A stretch of DNA of 22,058 nt from positions 48,561 through 70,618 of the forward strand of contig HF999641.1 in assembly GCA_000434055.1 (NCBI GenBank), in the 5' to 3' direction. The translations under genes and the position numbers were made by a program. Below the pieces are notes generated by a model that was not told where the DNA came from, made no database searches, and was given only the letters and a program-made list of their open reading frames with translations. The DNA is from Ruminococcus sp. CAG:488 (GTDB lineage: Bacteria; Bacillota; Clostridia; Oscillospirales; Acutalibacteraceae). Below, one piece after another: positions 6,608-14,021 of this stretch; position 1 is the stretch's first letter, and each line of letters opens with the position of its first letter.

Positions 6608-8392
6608 GTATTGCTGACTGCCGTTACGGTTTTCACATGTTTGCCGTTCTCCGTTTCGGCAAAGGAAATCATAACAGCCGATTATGTTGAGGACGAGGTC
6701 GTATTCGAGTACGCTCCGCCGATATCCTCGGGCGGTGTGCGGCGTGCGCCTGCGGCTTTCCGTTCAATGCTCAAGGCTCTCGGAGTAACGGAGCTGAAAG
6801 CGCTGGATAATTATGATGACGCAATTCATACAAGCTCGGTTTCCTCGGAATCGACAACATATGTTGCAAAAATCAGCGGTGACGTTGAAAAACCCTGCCG
6901 TGAGATTGAAAAGATCAGCGGCGTCAGATATGCTGAGCCGAATTATCTGCTTGAAACCTACGGCTATACAGCACCTTTGGAAATAACAAACGGTATAGCT
7001 AATTATACAAATTATGAAAAATGGTACCTCGATACCGTCATGAACATTCCTGCGGCGTGGGAAAAATACCAAACCTGCGGTGAGGGCGTGACAGTCGCGG
7101 TCATTGATAACGGCTTCTACATTGATGCGGCCGACTTCCCGACCAATCTTTGGGACGACGGAAATGGCAATCACGGCAGAAATACGGCAAGTGGCAATTA
7201 CGACATCAGCCCTGCTCTGCGTCCCGACGGTTCTGCCCTCAACGACAGTGCACACGGATCAAATGTTGCCGGAATTATCGGAATGGCTTCAAACGGAAGC
7301 AATTTTGTCGGAGCGGCTTTCGGCGCCGAGCTCATGCTTATCAAGGTGGCGGAAGACAATTACACCGCTTCCGACGTCAAAACCAGAATAACAAGCTCCG
7401 CCGTTGCAAATGCAATAGTTTATGCACGCGTTAACGGTGCCGATGTTATCAGTATGTCGCTCGGAATCAATAACGCCTACCCGACAGCAATCAAGAACGC
7501 CGTTGACGACGCTTATGCGGACAGCATATGCATTGTTGCGGCGGCGGGAAACAACGGCACGGGAACATCGTCGTTGCTCGCCTACCCTGCCGCGGCAAGC
7601 AACGTTATCGGCGTAATGGCAAGCAGCAAGACAAGCACGTCCGAGCTTACCACGTTCTCAAACTATGACCAAAACAACGGTCAGTATTATGATATTGTTG
7701 CTCCGGGCGAGGCAATAGTGGGATGCGGAATTGAAGCCGGACGGTTTTCAGTTATGAACGGTACTTCTCAGGCCACGCCCCTTGTTGCTGCGTGCATTGC
7801 ATTGTACGCTTCGGTTTATCCCGAACAAACCGTTGACAAGATTTTTAACTCTCTCAGAGAATTTTCCGGACCGGCCGCGACTTCAAATCCGACGGTTTCA
7901 ACCGACACCACCTATACATACAAAATGCTCGACGCTGTAAAGTTTCTTGACTTCGGAGCAACCAAGCCCGAAATAGAATTCAATCTCAACACGACGGTGA
8001 TTCACGATTCGGCAAAAGAATATATCTACGGACTCGACGAGGGCTTTGCAGACATTGCAAGCTATGTCACCGTCAAGGACGGCACAGGCACTGCTGAGTT
8101 AGTCCAAACCGCCAACGGCAACGGAACAGGCTCACAGCTCAAAATATATACGCTGAAAGGGGAGCTTTACAAGACGTTTACGATTATTATATTCGGCGAC
8201 GTTAACGGGGACTGTAAAGCCGATGGCATGGACGCCGTAATAATGGGCTGCATGACTAACGGCATGGGCGAATATGACAACTGTGTAACTTTCGCAGCGG
8301 ATGTTGATTTTGACGGCAGCGTTTCCGATACCGATATCGAGACTGTCAAAAAATACGCAATTAAAACCGGTTATATTTCACAAATAAGATAA
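6584..8392 (+). CDS. Secreted subtilisin-like serine protease (S8) with C-terminal dockerin
   Basis: 602 residues in this order: signal peptide (1-26, cut near VSAKE), a propeptide (about 27-130) with the inhibitor-like end VRYAEPNYLLE, an S8 catalytic domain (about 145-440), a linker/beta domain (about 450-535) and a type I dockerin (539-595). The catalytic triad is complete: Asp175 in VAVIDNGFY, His224 in SAHGSNVAGI, Ser395 in NGTSQATP, with oxyanion Asn323 in AAAGNNG. The dockerin has two calcium loops, GDVNGDCKADGMD and DVDFDGSVSDTD, the second complete; the first has Cys where Gly is usual. Dockerins bind cohesins on scaffoldins or the cell surface, so the protease is probably held in an extracellular complex (inference). 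No cohesin gene is in the window. It ends 2 bases from the convergent gpr stop. Confidence 0.93.
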   Translation: MKIKRIICVLLTAVTVFTCLPFSVSAKEIITADYVEDEVVFEYAPPISSGGVRRAPAAFRSMLKALGVTELKALDNYDDAIHTSSVSSESTTYVAKISGDVEKPCREIEKISGVRYAEPNYLLETYGYTAPLEITNGIANYTNYEKWYLDTVMNIPAAWEKYQTCGEGVTVAVIDNGFYIDAADFPTNLWDDGNGNHGRNTASGNYDISPALRPDGSALNDSAHGSNVAGIIGMASNGSNFVGAAFGAELMLIKVAEDNYTASDVKTRITSSAVANAIVYARVNGADVISMSLGINNAYPTAIKNAVDDAYADSICIVAAAGNNGTGTSSLLAYPAAASNVIGVMASSKTSTSELTTFSNYDQNNGQYYDIVAPGEAIVGCGIEAGRFSVMNGTSQATPLVAACIALYASVYPEQTVDKIFNSLREFSGPAATSNPTVSTDTTYTYKMLDAVKFLDFGATKPEIEFNLNTTVIHDSAKEYIYGLDEGFADIASYVTVKDGTGTAELVQTANGNGTGSQLKIYTLKGELYKTFTIIIFGDVNGDCKADGMDAVIMGCMTNGMGEYDNCVTFAADVDFDGSVSDTDIETVKKYAIKTGYISQIR

Positions 8393-8394
8393 TT

Positions 8395-9261
8395 TCAGTT
8401 TCCGACAATCATCATCATTTCATCAACGGATATATCAGGCTGAAGCGCTTTATTTATTGCCATTCCGATCAGCTCCGATGCGCGTTCGATCACAATATCA
8501 ATTTCCCTCGGCGTGATTATCATGTTTCGGTTAGCCTGAGGAATATCGCTTTTTGAGCCGGTCAGGTCATTTACAAGCGTTCCGACATCAACAACAGTCG
8601 GAATACCTACCGAAATGACGGGAATCCCGACGGAGCGTTCGGTTATTTCTTTCCTTGCATTGCCGACTCCTGAGCCCGGAATTATTCCCGTGTCGGAGAG
8701 CTGAACTGTAGTTCCGAGTCTCGAAAGCCTCCTTGCGGCAAGGGCATCAACAACTATCACGGCTGACGGAGAAACGGAATTTACGATGCCTTTCACCGAT
8801 TCCGCCGCCTCAAGTCCCGTTCTGCCAAGCACACCGGGCACAAAGCCGGCAACGCTTCTGAGCTCGCCGAGACCTATCTCCTCGGACAGCGATTTATCAA
8901 TATGACGTGTGGCAAGCACCATCGAAACGCTTTTCGGTCCTACGGCGTCGGGTGTAATATCGGTGTTTCCCAAGCCTGCCACAAGCACCGCTCCGTCATC
9001 GGGAAGAAGTGACCTGAGCTGTTTTGCAATTGCTTCAATCGTCTCCTCACCGTTTATCGGATTTTTGGTCAACTGAGGAATCTCGGCGGTAATATAGGTG
9101 CCGACGGGCTTTCCGAGAGCTTCACTTCCCTTTTCGTTGAGAATTCTTATTTTGGTGAAATTTACTTCACCCTCGGTAAATTCGCAGCTTTCCACTCCCT
9201 CGGGCTCTTTATTGCCGAGTATCTCCCGTTTTTCGAGTGCAAGATCGGTTCTTGGTTCCAT
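8395..9261 (-). CDS. gpr: GPR endopeptidase (spore germination protease)
   Basis: Degrades small acid-soluble spore proteins when spores germinate; made as a zymogen in the forespore and activated by autoprocessing. 288 residues; Bacillus Gpr is longer. The propeptide begins MEPRTDLALEKRE, as in the family. Two aspartates proposed as catalytic in Bacillus megaterium Gpr are matched by Asp105 in TPDAVGP and Asp172 in VDALAAR, with the same separation. The family blocks GLGNTDITPDA, DTGIIPGSGVGN and IGMAINKAL are all present. ATG at 9261 has GGAG upstream. I could not find a convincing sigma-G promoter in the AT-rich 5' region. It faces the protease gene with only 2 bases between stops and no terminator for either. 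Confidence 0.95.
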   Translation of the reverse strand: MEPRTDLALEKREILGNKEPEGVESCEFTEGEVNFTKIRILNEKGSEALGKPVGTYITAEIPQLTKNPINGEETIEAIAKQLRSLLPDDGAVLVAGLGNTDITPDAVGPKSVSMVLATRHIDKSLSEEIGLGELRSVAGFVPGVLGRTGLEAAESVKGIVNSVSPSAVIVVDALAARRLSRLGTTVQLSDTGIIPGSGVGNARKEITERSVGIPVISVGIPTVVDVGTLVNDLTGSKSDIPQANRNMIITPREIDIVIERASELIGMAINKALQPDISVDEMMMIVGN

Positions 9262-9328
9262 CTTTTATCGCTCCAATCGGTATATTTGAAAAATTATCCG
9301 TTTTTTTAAATAAAATATCAAAAAACAC

Positions 9329-9357
9329 TTGCATTTTTCAATGTTTAATGATATCAT
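9329..9357 (+). promoter_or_regulatory. Sigma-A promoter of rpsT
   Basis: TTGCAT, 17 bases, TATCAT, about 40 bases before the rpsT ATG, in the divergent region with gpr. Confidence 0.65.
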
Positions 9358-9396
9358 AACTAACTGTGTAATGCATTTATTAAAGGAGGTGCAACA

Positions 9397-9651
9397 ATGG
9401 CAAACATTAAATCAGCTAAGAAGAGAGTGCTTGTTAACCAGACCAAGGCTGCACGCAACAAGTCAAGAAATTCTGCAATGAAAACCGCTATCAAAAAGGC
9501 ACACGTTGCTGCTGAAACAAACGCAGCAGATAAGGAAGCAGTTGTCAGAGCCGCTATCAAAAAGGTAGATCAGGCTTGCGCAAAGAACCTTATTCACAAG
9601 AACAACGCTGCCAGAAAGAAGTCGGCTCTTTCAAAGCTTCTCGCAGACTAA
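9397..9651 (+). CDS. rpsT: 30S ribosomal protein S20
   Basis: Primary 16S rRNA-binding protein of the small subunit. 84 residues, typical length. The opening MANIKSAKKRVLVNQTKAAR and the basic, alanine-rich helices through HKNNAARKKSALSKLL are those of S20. ATG at 9397 has a near-perfect AAAGGAGGTG site. Codon use is strongly biased toward the choices of highly expressed genes (AAG, GCA, GCT). It stands alone between its own promoter and terminator. In many Firmicutes rpsT is found next to gpr in this divergent layout, which agrees with the neighbourhood here. Confidence 0.97.
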   Translation: MANIKSAKKRVLVNQTKAARNKSRNSAMKTAIKKAHVAAETNAADKEAVVRAAIKKVDQACAKNLIHKNNAARKKSALSKLLAD

Positions 9652-9664
9652 TCTGAATAAACAT

Positions 9665-9696
9665 GACGGACGGATTTTTCCGTCCTTTTGTTTTTT
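9665..9696 (+). terminator. Rho-independent terminator of rpsT
   Basis: GGACGGA, a TTTT loop, TCCGTCC, then TTTTGTTTTTT; begins 14 bases after the rpsT stop. Confidence 0.9.
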
Positions 9697-9744
9697 ACAT
9701 ATAAATTCATTTGTGTATAAACCATGAATTTATTTCAAAAAGGC

Positions 9745-9773
9745 TTGACTTTGTATTGTTCTTATACTATAAT
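9745..9773 (+). promoter_or_regulatory. Strong sigma-A promoter of the 64-residue gene
   Basis: TTGACT, 17 bases, perfect TATAAT. It lies after an in-frame ATG at 9724, which rules that ATG out as the translation start. Confidence 0.85.
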
Positions 9774-9804
9774 TAGGAAAATAAAACATTTGGAGGTTTT
9801 AATT

Positions 9805-9999
9805 ATGTGCGATGTTATAAAGAAGATTTTTAAGGTAGTCGGCATTCTTGTTGCTATCGCCGGCGCTGTTGCAGGCGTTTATTATCTTGTAACAAAGGTT
9901 CTTCCCTGCAAGAACGAGGTTGCCGATGACGACGAGAGCGATTACGTTTCATGCTCATGCTGTGATGCAGAGGAGCCTGTTGAGGTAGAGGCTAAATAA
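9805..9999 (+). CDS. Small single-pass membrane protein of unknown function
   Basis: Not recognised. 64 residues: a short N-terminus MCDVIKKIFK, one hydrophobic helix (about 11-33, VVGILVAIAGAVAGVYYLV), then an acidic, Cys-rich tail (KNEVADDDESDYVSCSCCDA, ending EPVEVEAK) carrying four of the protein's cysteines (Cys2, Cys38 region, and three in SCSCC). The positive inside rule puts the basic N-terminus in the cytoplasm and the tail outside, but the tail could also face inward. ATG at 9805 follows GGAGG with suitable spacing. It has its own strong promoter and a strong terminator, so it is a real, probably well-expressed monocistronic gene. No function can be assigned from sequence. Confidence 0.75.
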   Translation: MCDVIKKIFKVVGILVAIAGAVAGVYYLVTKVLPCKNEVADDDESDYVSCSCCDAEEPVEVEAK

Positions 10000-10015
10000 A
10001 CAAATTTTATAAAAA

Positions 10016-10046
10016 CGGGAGTAAGCTTAACTGCTTACTCCTTTTT
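10016..10046. terminator. Bidirectional terminator between the 64-residue gene and spoVAE
   Basis: GGAGTAAGC and GCTTACTCC form a perfect 9-base-pair stem around TTAACT. TTTTT follows on the plus strand; on the minus strand CGTTTTTA follows. It serves both convergent genes. Confidence 0.9.
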
Positions 10047-10399
10047 CATTTGCTTCGTGGCTTTGTCACAGCCGAAACGACAAGTCCGGATATAAGCGCC
10101 GTTGCGATTCCCGCCGCACCCGCGCCTAAAGGTCCCGTCAGTATTCCGAGCCAGCCTTGCTCGCCTATCGCCTTTTCCGTTCCCTTGGCAAGCGTGTAGC
10201 CGAAACCCGTCAGAGGTACCGTTGCACCGCAGCCTGCAAAATTGACAAGCGGCTGATAAAGCCCCAAGGCCTCAAGCGCAACGCCCAGCACAACAAAAGT
10301 CACAAGGATTCTCGCCGGGGTTATATTCGTTGCGTCAATAAGAGCCTGACCGATCACACAAATAAGTCCGCCTATTAAAAATGCCGTTAAAAATTCCAT
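10046..10399 (-). CDS. spoVAE: Stage V sporulation protein AE
   Basis: Part of the SpoVA membrane complex that moves dipicolinic acid into the forespore and out at germination. 117 residues, the length of the short SpoVAE (SpoVAEb) form. Three to four membrane helices; the family blocks GGLICVIGQALIDATNITPARILV, LGLYQPLVNFAGCGATVPLTGFG and the C-terminal VTKPRSK are clear when read in pieces. ATG at 10399 has GGGTGAT upstream. A weak sigma-G-like pair (GAATA, 17 bases, GAAAATA) lies ahead of it. Unusually, spoVAC and spoVAD, normally directly upstream in the same operon, are absent: the next gene upstream is the M50 protease, 77 bases away. Confidence 0.94.
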   Translation of the reverse strand: MEFLTAFLIGGLICVIGQALIDATNITPARILVTFVVLGVALEALGLYQPLVNFAGCGATVPLTGFGYTLAKGTEKAIGEQGWLGILTGPLGAGAAGIATALISGLVVSAVTKPRSK

Positions 10400-10476
10400 A
10401 AAATCACCCTGACATTATTTTCTTTCGTGCCATGGGTTTTATTCTATGGAAATTTATAGGCAAATGAGCAAAGCTT

Positions 10477-11022
10477 TTATTTGATTGCACCGATTAAAAC
10501 ATAAAGCGAAACGACAAGAATAAGAAAATTGCGTCTTGTGTATATTGCCACCGCCGCACCGAGAAACGAGAGAATAATACCGATTGTTATACCGATAATA
10601 CGTATTGTCCGCTCTGTGACAAATGATGAGAGAATTTTTCCGCCGTCAAGCATAGTGACGGGCAGAAGATTGAAAACCGCAAGACTTAAATTTATCTGCG
10701 CCGCTTCATCAAGCTTAAAAAGACGGCAAAAGAGCATTAAAATCAAATTGACCGTAGGACCTGCCGCCGCAATGACAATTTCGGGGATTTTCGGCAGGAT
10801 TCTTGCTCCGCAGTCAATTCTCATTCCGAAATAGCCGAGAGTAACACTTTTTGCCCTTTCACCGAAAAAAGTCATCGCCGTCAGATGTCCGAGCTCGTGG
10901 AGAATACAAAAAACAAAACACATCAAAATATTCTCATTTCTGAAAACCACAAGCATCAGCGTCAGAACGGCGATGAAATAATAATCAATTATAACGGGCA
11001 CTCCACGTATGCGAAGCCTCAT
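10477..11022 (-). CDS. spoIVFB: Site-2 metalloprotease, SpoIVFB-like
   Basis: Intramembrane zinc protease of family M50. SpoIVFB cleaves pro-sigma-K in the mother cell at the forespore membrane. 181 residues with about six membrane segments. The zinc site HELGH (His42, Glu43, His46) and the third ligand, Asp126 in LLPVTMLDGGK, are present, so it should be active. It is shorter than Bacillus SpoIVFB because it lacks the C-terminal CBS domain. Its ATG overlaps the stop of the upstream M23 gene in a 4-base ATGA, which means coupled translation and mirrors the spoIVFA-spoIVFB gene order. The SpoIVFB name is therefore well supported by context, though other M50 proteases cannot be fully excluded. 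Confidence 0.85.
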   Translation of the reverse strand: MRLRIRGVPVIIDYYFIAVLTLMLVVFRNENILMCFVFCILHELGHLTAMTFFGERAKSVTLGYFGMRIDCGARILPKIPEIVIAAAGPTVNLILMLFCRLFKLDEAAQINLSLAVFNLLPVTMLDGGKILSSFVTERTIRIIGITIGIILSFLGAAVAIYTRRNFLILVVSLYVLIGAIK

Positions 11023-11798
11023 ACCTCACCGTTTTCGTGCGGCAGATATAATAACGGATTTTCTGTTTTGCCGTCAACAATAATCTCAAAATGAAGATGC
11101 GGTCCCGTGCTTCTGCCGGTGCTGCCGACAAGCGCGATAACTTCACCGGCACGGATAACGTCGCCCTTTTCGGCAATTATTTCCGAGCAATGACAATAGA
11201 GCGTTTCACTGCCGTCACGGTGAACAACGCTTATGTAATTGCCGCTGACACTGTTGCTGCCGACCTCGCTGACGATACCGCTGTATGCCGCCCTTATTTC
11301 CGTTCCCAGATCCGCTGCGATGTCAATACCCGAGTGCATCAGATATTCGCCCGAAACGGGATTGGTTCTGTTTCCGTACTCCGAGGTTATTTCTCCGTGA
11401 ACCGGAACGGTTATTTCTTCGTCACTTTTAAAAAGCGACATAACAGCCATAGCTTCGCCATCGGCAGCGCTTTTTACGGTATTTACACTCTGTTTTTTGC
11501 TTGTTTGCTCCCGCTCCGCCGTCTGTTCGCCTTCCGACGTCTCCGATTTCTTGATAACCTTTTTTGCCGAGGACGCAATTTCTTCTGCATCCATGTCAAC
11601 GGACATTATTCTGTTATACTCATTCCTGATAAATTCAAATGTCTGCGGACTCAGCCTGCCGATAAGAAATATCGATGCAACGGCAAGAATACACACAACA
11701 AGCTGAACAAGCATCACCGTATTGACGGGGCTGCCTTTCTTCTCCGCCGGCGCAGTTTGCTCTGTTTTTTCTTTCTGTCTTGCAACTGCCTCATCCAT
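11019..11798 (-). CDS. Membrane-anchored M23 (LytM) protein, SpoIVFA/SpoIIQ-like
   Basis: 259 residues: a basic/acidic cytoplasmic N-terminus, one membrane segment (about 27-47), a charged extracytoplasmic spacer (about 70-118, Lys/Glu/Ser-rich), and an M23/LytM domain (about 130-250). The zinc ligands are intact: His155 and Asp159 in MHSGIDIA, His236 in GPHLHFE, with the supporting His203 in YCHCSE, so it could be an active peptidoglycan endopeptidase; in Bacillus SpoIVFA the domain is degenerate and the protein regulates SpoIVFB. The direct overlap with the SpoIVFB-like gene argues for that regulatory role. SpoIIQ-type function is the alternative. ATG at 11798 has GAGGTGAT upstream and a sigma-E-like -10 precedes it. 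Confidence 0.85.
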   Translation of the reverse strand: MDEAVARQKEKTEQTAPAEKKGSPVNTVMLVQLVVCILAVASIFLIGRLSPQTFEFIRNEYNRIMSVDMDAEEIASSAKKVIKKSETSEGEQTAEREQTSKKQSVNTVKSAADGEAMAVMSLFKSDEEITVPVHGEITSEYGNRTNPVSGEYLMHSGIDIAADLGTEIRAAYSGIVSEVGSNSVSGNYISVVHRDGSETLYCHCSEIIAEKGDVIRAGEVIALVGSTGRSTGPHLHFEIIVDGKTENPLLYLPHENGEV

Positions 11799-11815
11799 AC
11801 AATCACCTCAGATAA

Positions 11816-11823
11816 ATTGTATG
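11816..11823 (-). promoter_or_regulatory. Candidate sigma-E -10 element of the spoIVF-like operon
   Basis: Minus strand CATACAAT matches the sigma-E -10 consensus CATACANT perfectly, 17 bases before the M23 ATG. The -35 at 14-base spacing (TTATTTA) is poor. spoIVF is a sigma-E operon in Bacillus subtilis. Confidence 0.45.
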
Positions 11824-11900
11824 CCGAAAATAAAATATAAATAACTTAAAAAGGTACATATAAGTCATTTTTTGTTTACAAATAATCAGCAATTCGTCTA

Positions 11901-11929
11901 TTGACTTTTTTATATTCAAATGCGATAAT
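11901..11929 (+). promoter_or_regulatory. Sigma-A promoter of the acyl-CoA ligase gene
   Basis: TTGACT, 17 bases, GATAAT, 55 bases before the ATG at 11985. Confidence 0.78.
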
Positions 11930-11984
11930 TTAGGCAATAATTAAGATAATAAAAGTATATTCTTCTCAGTGGGAGGTACTAAGT

Positions 11985-13742
11985 ATGTCTAAAAAAATTA
12001 ACTATCCTCTTTACGAGGTTCAGCCTTTTTCATCCGTAAAAGAGATGATTGAGCTTGCCGTCCGTGACGCAGGCGACAAAATAGCATATAAATTTAAGAT
12101 TGATGACGACGTCCATGAGATTACCTTCTCGGAGTTCTATGAAACTTTAAAAAAACTCGGCGCATTTCTCCACGAAATCTCCGATGATAAAAGACATGTT
12201 GCCTGTATCGGAAAGAACTCCTACGATTGGATAACGGCATATATTACGACGCTTCGCGGCAACGGCGTTTTTGTTCCGCTCGACAAAGAGCTGCCGGAAG
12301 CGGATATTATTCACGTCATAAACAACAGTGAGTGCACAATTGTTTTCTGCGACGGAAAATTTGAGGAGTTTTTCAAAAATAATCTTGATAAGCTCCCGGG
12401 TGTCGAGCATTTTATCGTCTTTGACAAGGAAGATGACGACGGAATGTTCCTTTCCTATTCAAAGGCACTTGAAAAGGGCGCCGAGCTTGACCCTTCGGCG
12501 TTTCTTGCCGAGCAGAGTGATCCGAATGAGCTGAAGCTTCTTGTTTACACATCGGGCACAACAGGCTTTTCCAAGGGAGTTATGCTTTCCGAGCACAACC
12601 TTGTTTCGAGCGTCTATTACGGACTCATGGTCTCCACGGTCTACGACACGGGTCTTTCCCTGCTGCCCTATCACCACACTTACGAGGCGGTCAGCGATAT
12701 TCTTGTTTCTTTCCACCATCATTCAACGCTCTGCATCAACGAAAGTCTGCCTGCAATCCTCAAAAACCTTATTATTTATAAGCCTTCATACGTTTACGTT
12801 GTGCCCGCAATTGCCGAGTCGATGTACAAGCGCATAATCAAAAACATCAAAAAGCAGGGCATGGAGGAGCAGTTCAACGAACTTGTCAAAAAGAGCAACG
12901 AGCTTCGTGCTCAGGGCATCGACAAGCGCCGTGAGTTCTTCGGATTTATTCTTGAAGGCTTCGGCGGTAAGCTGAAAAAAATCGTATGCGGCGGCGCACC
13001 GATAAGACCTGAGGTTGCAAAGTTCTTTGACGATATCGGACTTGACCTCATCAACGGCTACGGAATCACAGAGTGCTCCCCTCTTGTATGCGCCAACCAT
13101 GATATGTACAATGATTTCAAGACGGTAGGTATCAAGCTCCCCTGCATTGAATGGAGAATAGACCAGCCAAACGACGAGGGAATCGGAGAAATATGCGTCA
13201 AGGGCGACATTGTAATGATTGGCTACTACAAGCAGCCCGAGCTGACGGCCGAGGTGCTCAAGGACGGTTGGTTCTACACGGGTGACTACGGTTACATCAA
13301 TGAAAAGGATCAGCTCGTTATCTCAGGCAGAAAGAAGAACATCATCGTTCTCAACAACGGCAAAAATGTCTGCCCGGAGGAAATCGAGGGCTATATTCAG
13401 GATATAGACTATATCAATGAGGTTGTTGTCAGCGGTGAAAAGGACAAAGACGGCAACGAGAGCAGCCTGACCGCCGAGGTATATCTTGAGGAAAAGAAAA
13501 CACCCTCTGAGGTTCTCAAGAGCATTAAAAAGGCGTGTGTCGAGCTGCCTATCTACAAGCAGATAACAAAGGTCAAGATACGTGACAGCGAGTTCCCGAA
13601 AACAAGCTCGAACAAAATCAAGCGTTTCTTTAAAGAAACCACCGAAACCGTCAAGGAAAAGACGGAATCCATGATTGAAACCGTTTCCGAAAAATATAAC
13701 GAGTATAAAGAGAGCAAGGACTCGGGCGATAAAAAAGGATAA
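11985..13742 (+). CDS. Long-chain fatty acid-CoA ligase (AMP-forming)
   Basis: Activates a carboxylic acid, probably a long-chain fatty acid, to the acyl-adenylate and then to acyl-CoA. 585 residues. ANL-superfamily motifs in order: the phosphate-binding loop YTSGTTGFSKG (188-198), GYGITE (358-363), YTGDYG (431-436), SGRKKNIIV with the hinge region following, and the catalytic lysine Lys544 in PKTSSNKIK. The closest named family is FadD/long-chain acyl-CoA synthetase, judged from motif context; exact substrate is not visible. The last 35 residues form an unusual Glu/Lys/Thr-rich tail (after KRFFKETTETVKEK) that is likely helical and may be a membrane-surface or flexible tail. ATG at 11985 follows GGGAGG. 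Monocistronic, with its own promoter and terminator. Confidence 0.9.
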   Translation: MSKKINYPLYEVQPFSSVKEMIELAVRDAGDKIAYKFKIDDDVHEITFSEFYETLKKLGAFLHEISDDKRHVACIGKNSYDWITAYITTLRGNGVFVPLDKELPEADIIHVINNSECTIVFCDGKFEEFFKNNLDKLPGVEHFIVFDKEDDDGMFLSYSKALEKGAELDPSAFLAEQSDPNELKLLVYTSGTTGFSKGVMLSEHNLVSSVYYGLMVSTVYDTGLSLLPYHHTYEAVSDILVSFHHHSTLCINESLPAILKNLIIYKPSYVYVVPAIAESMYKRIIKNIKKQGMEEQFNELVKKSNELRAQGIDKRREFFGFILEGFGGKLKKIVCGGAPIRPEVAKFFDDIGLDLINGYGITECSPLVCANHDMYNDFKTVGIKLPCIEWRIDQPNDEGIGEICVKGDIVMIGYYKQPELTAEVLKDGWFYTGDYGYINEKDQLVISGRKKNIIVLNNGKNVCPEEIEGYIQDIDYINEVVVSGEKDKDGNESSLTAEVYLEEKKTPSEVLKSIKKACVELPIYKQITKVKIRDSEFPKTSSNKIKRFFKETTETVKEKTESMIETVSEKYNEYKESKDSGDKKG

Positions 13743-13746
13743 TCTC

Positions 13747-13787
13747 ACGGTGAGCTGCCAAAAAGCGACGGCTCACCGTATTTTTTT
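13747..13787 (+). terminator. Rho-independent terminator of the acyl-CoA ligase gene
   Basis: ACGGTGAGC and GCTCACCGT form a 9-base-pair stem around a 15-base loop, followed by ATTTTTTT; starts 4 bases after the stop. Confidence 0.88.
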
Positions 13788-13820
13788 GAGACCCGAGCCG
13801 CTTTAAAGGCATATAATGTA

Positions 13821-13946
13821 ACAGGATGTTAAAAATAAGGTCAACGGATATTGATCCGCGGTGACATCCTGTCCGCAGAAATGCCGCAATCGTAAGATAT
13901 CCGTTTAAATATAAAGCCGACGGTCAAAAGGATATCCGCCGTCGGC
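13821..13946. other. Intergenic region with interlocking inverted repeats
   Basis: Three inverted pairs: A, ACAGGATGT (13821-13829) with ACATCCTGT (13864-13872); B, AACGGATAT (13843-13851) with ATATCCGTT (13897-13905); C, GCCGACGG (13916-13923) with CCGTCGGC (13939-13946), whose loop again contains GGATATCCG. A and B alternate along the sequence (A1-B1-A2-B2), so they would form a pseudoknot or compete. CGGAT-ATTG-ATCCG adds a local hairpin option. It sits after one terminator and before the next promoter, with no ORF. It matches no riboswitch I recognise. Confidence 0.55.
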
Positions 13947-13956
13947 AAATATATGA

Positions 13957-13985
13957 TTGACATAATTCTCCGAATAAGATAAACT
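13957..13985 (+). promoter_or_regulatory. Sigma-A promoter of the phosphodiesterase gene
   Basis: Perfect TTGACA, 17 bases, TAAACT, 36 bases before the ATG at 14022. Confidence 0.75.
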
Positions 13986-14021
13986 GTAGTTACGGTTAAA
14001 CTTCATTTCGGAGGATTTTTT

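Noticed and set aside
9262..9330. Sigma-G promoter for gpr
   Set aside because: The region is AT-rich with partial matches (TGATA, GGATAAT) but no pair has both good sequence and 17-18-base spacing.
9724..9804. Longer version of the 64-residue gene starting at ATG 9724
   Set aside because: The -35 and -10 of the only good promoter lie downstream of that ATG, and it lacks a ribosome-binding site; ATG 9805 has GGAGG.
13789..14021. Known riboswitch ahead of the phosphodiesterase gene
   Set aside because: The structured part lies upstream of the gene's promoter, so it would not be in its leader, and no conserved riboswitch core was recognised.
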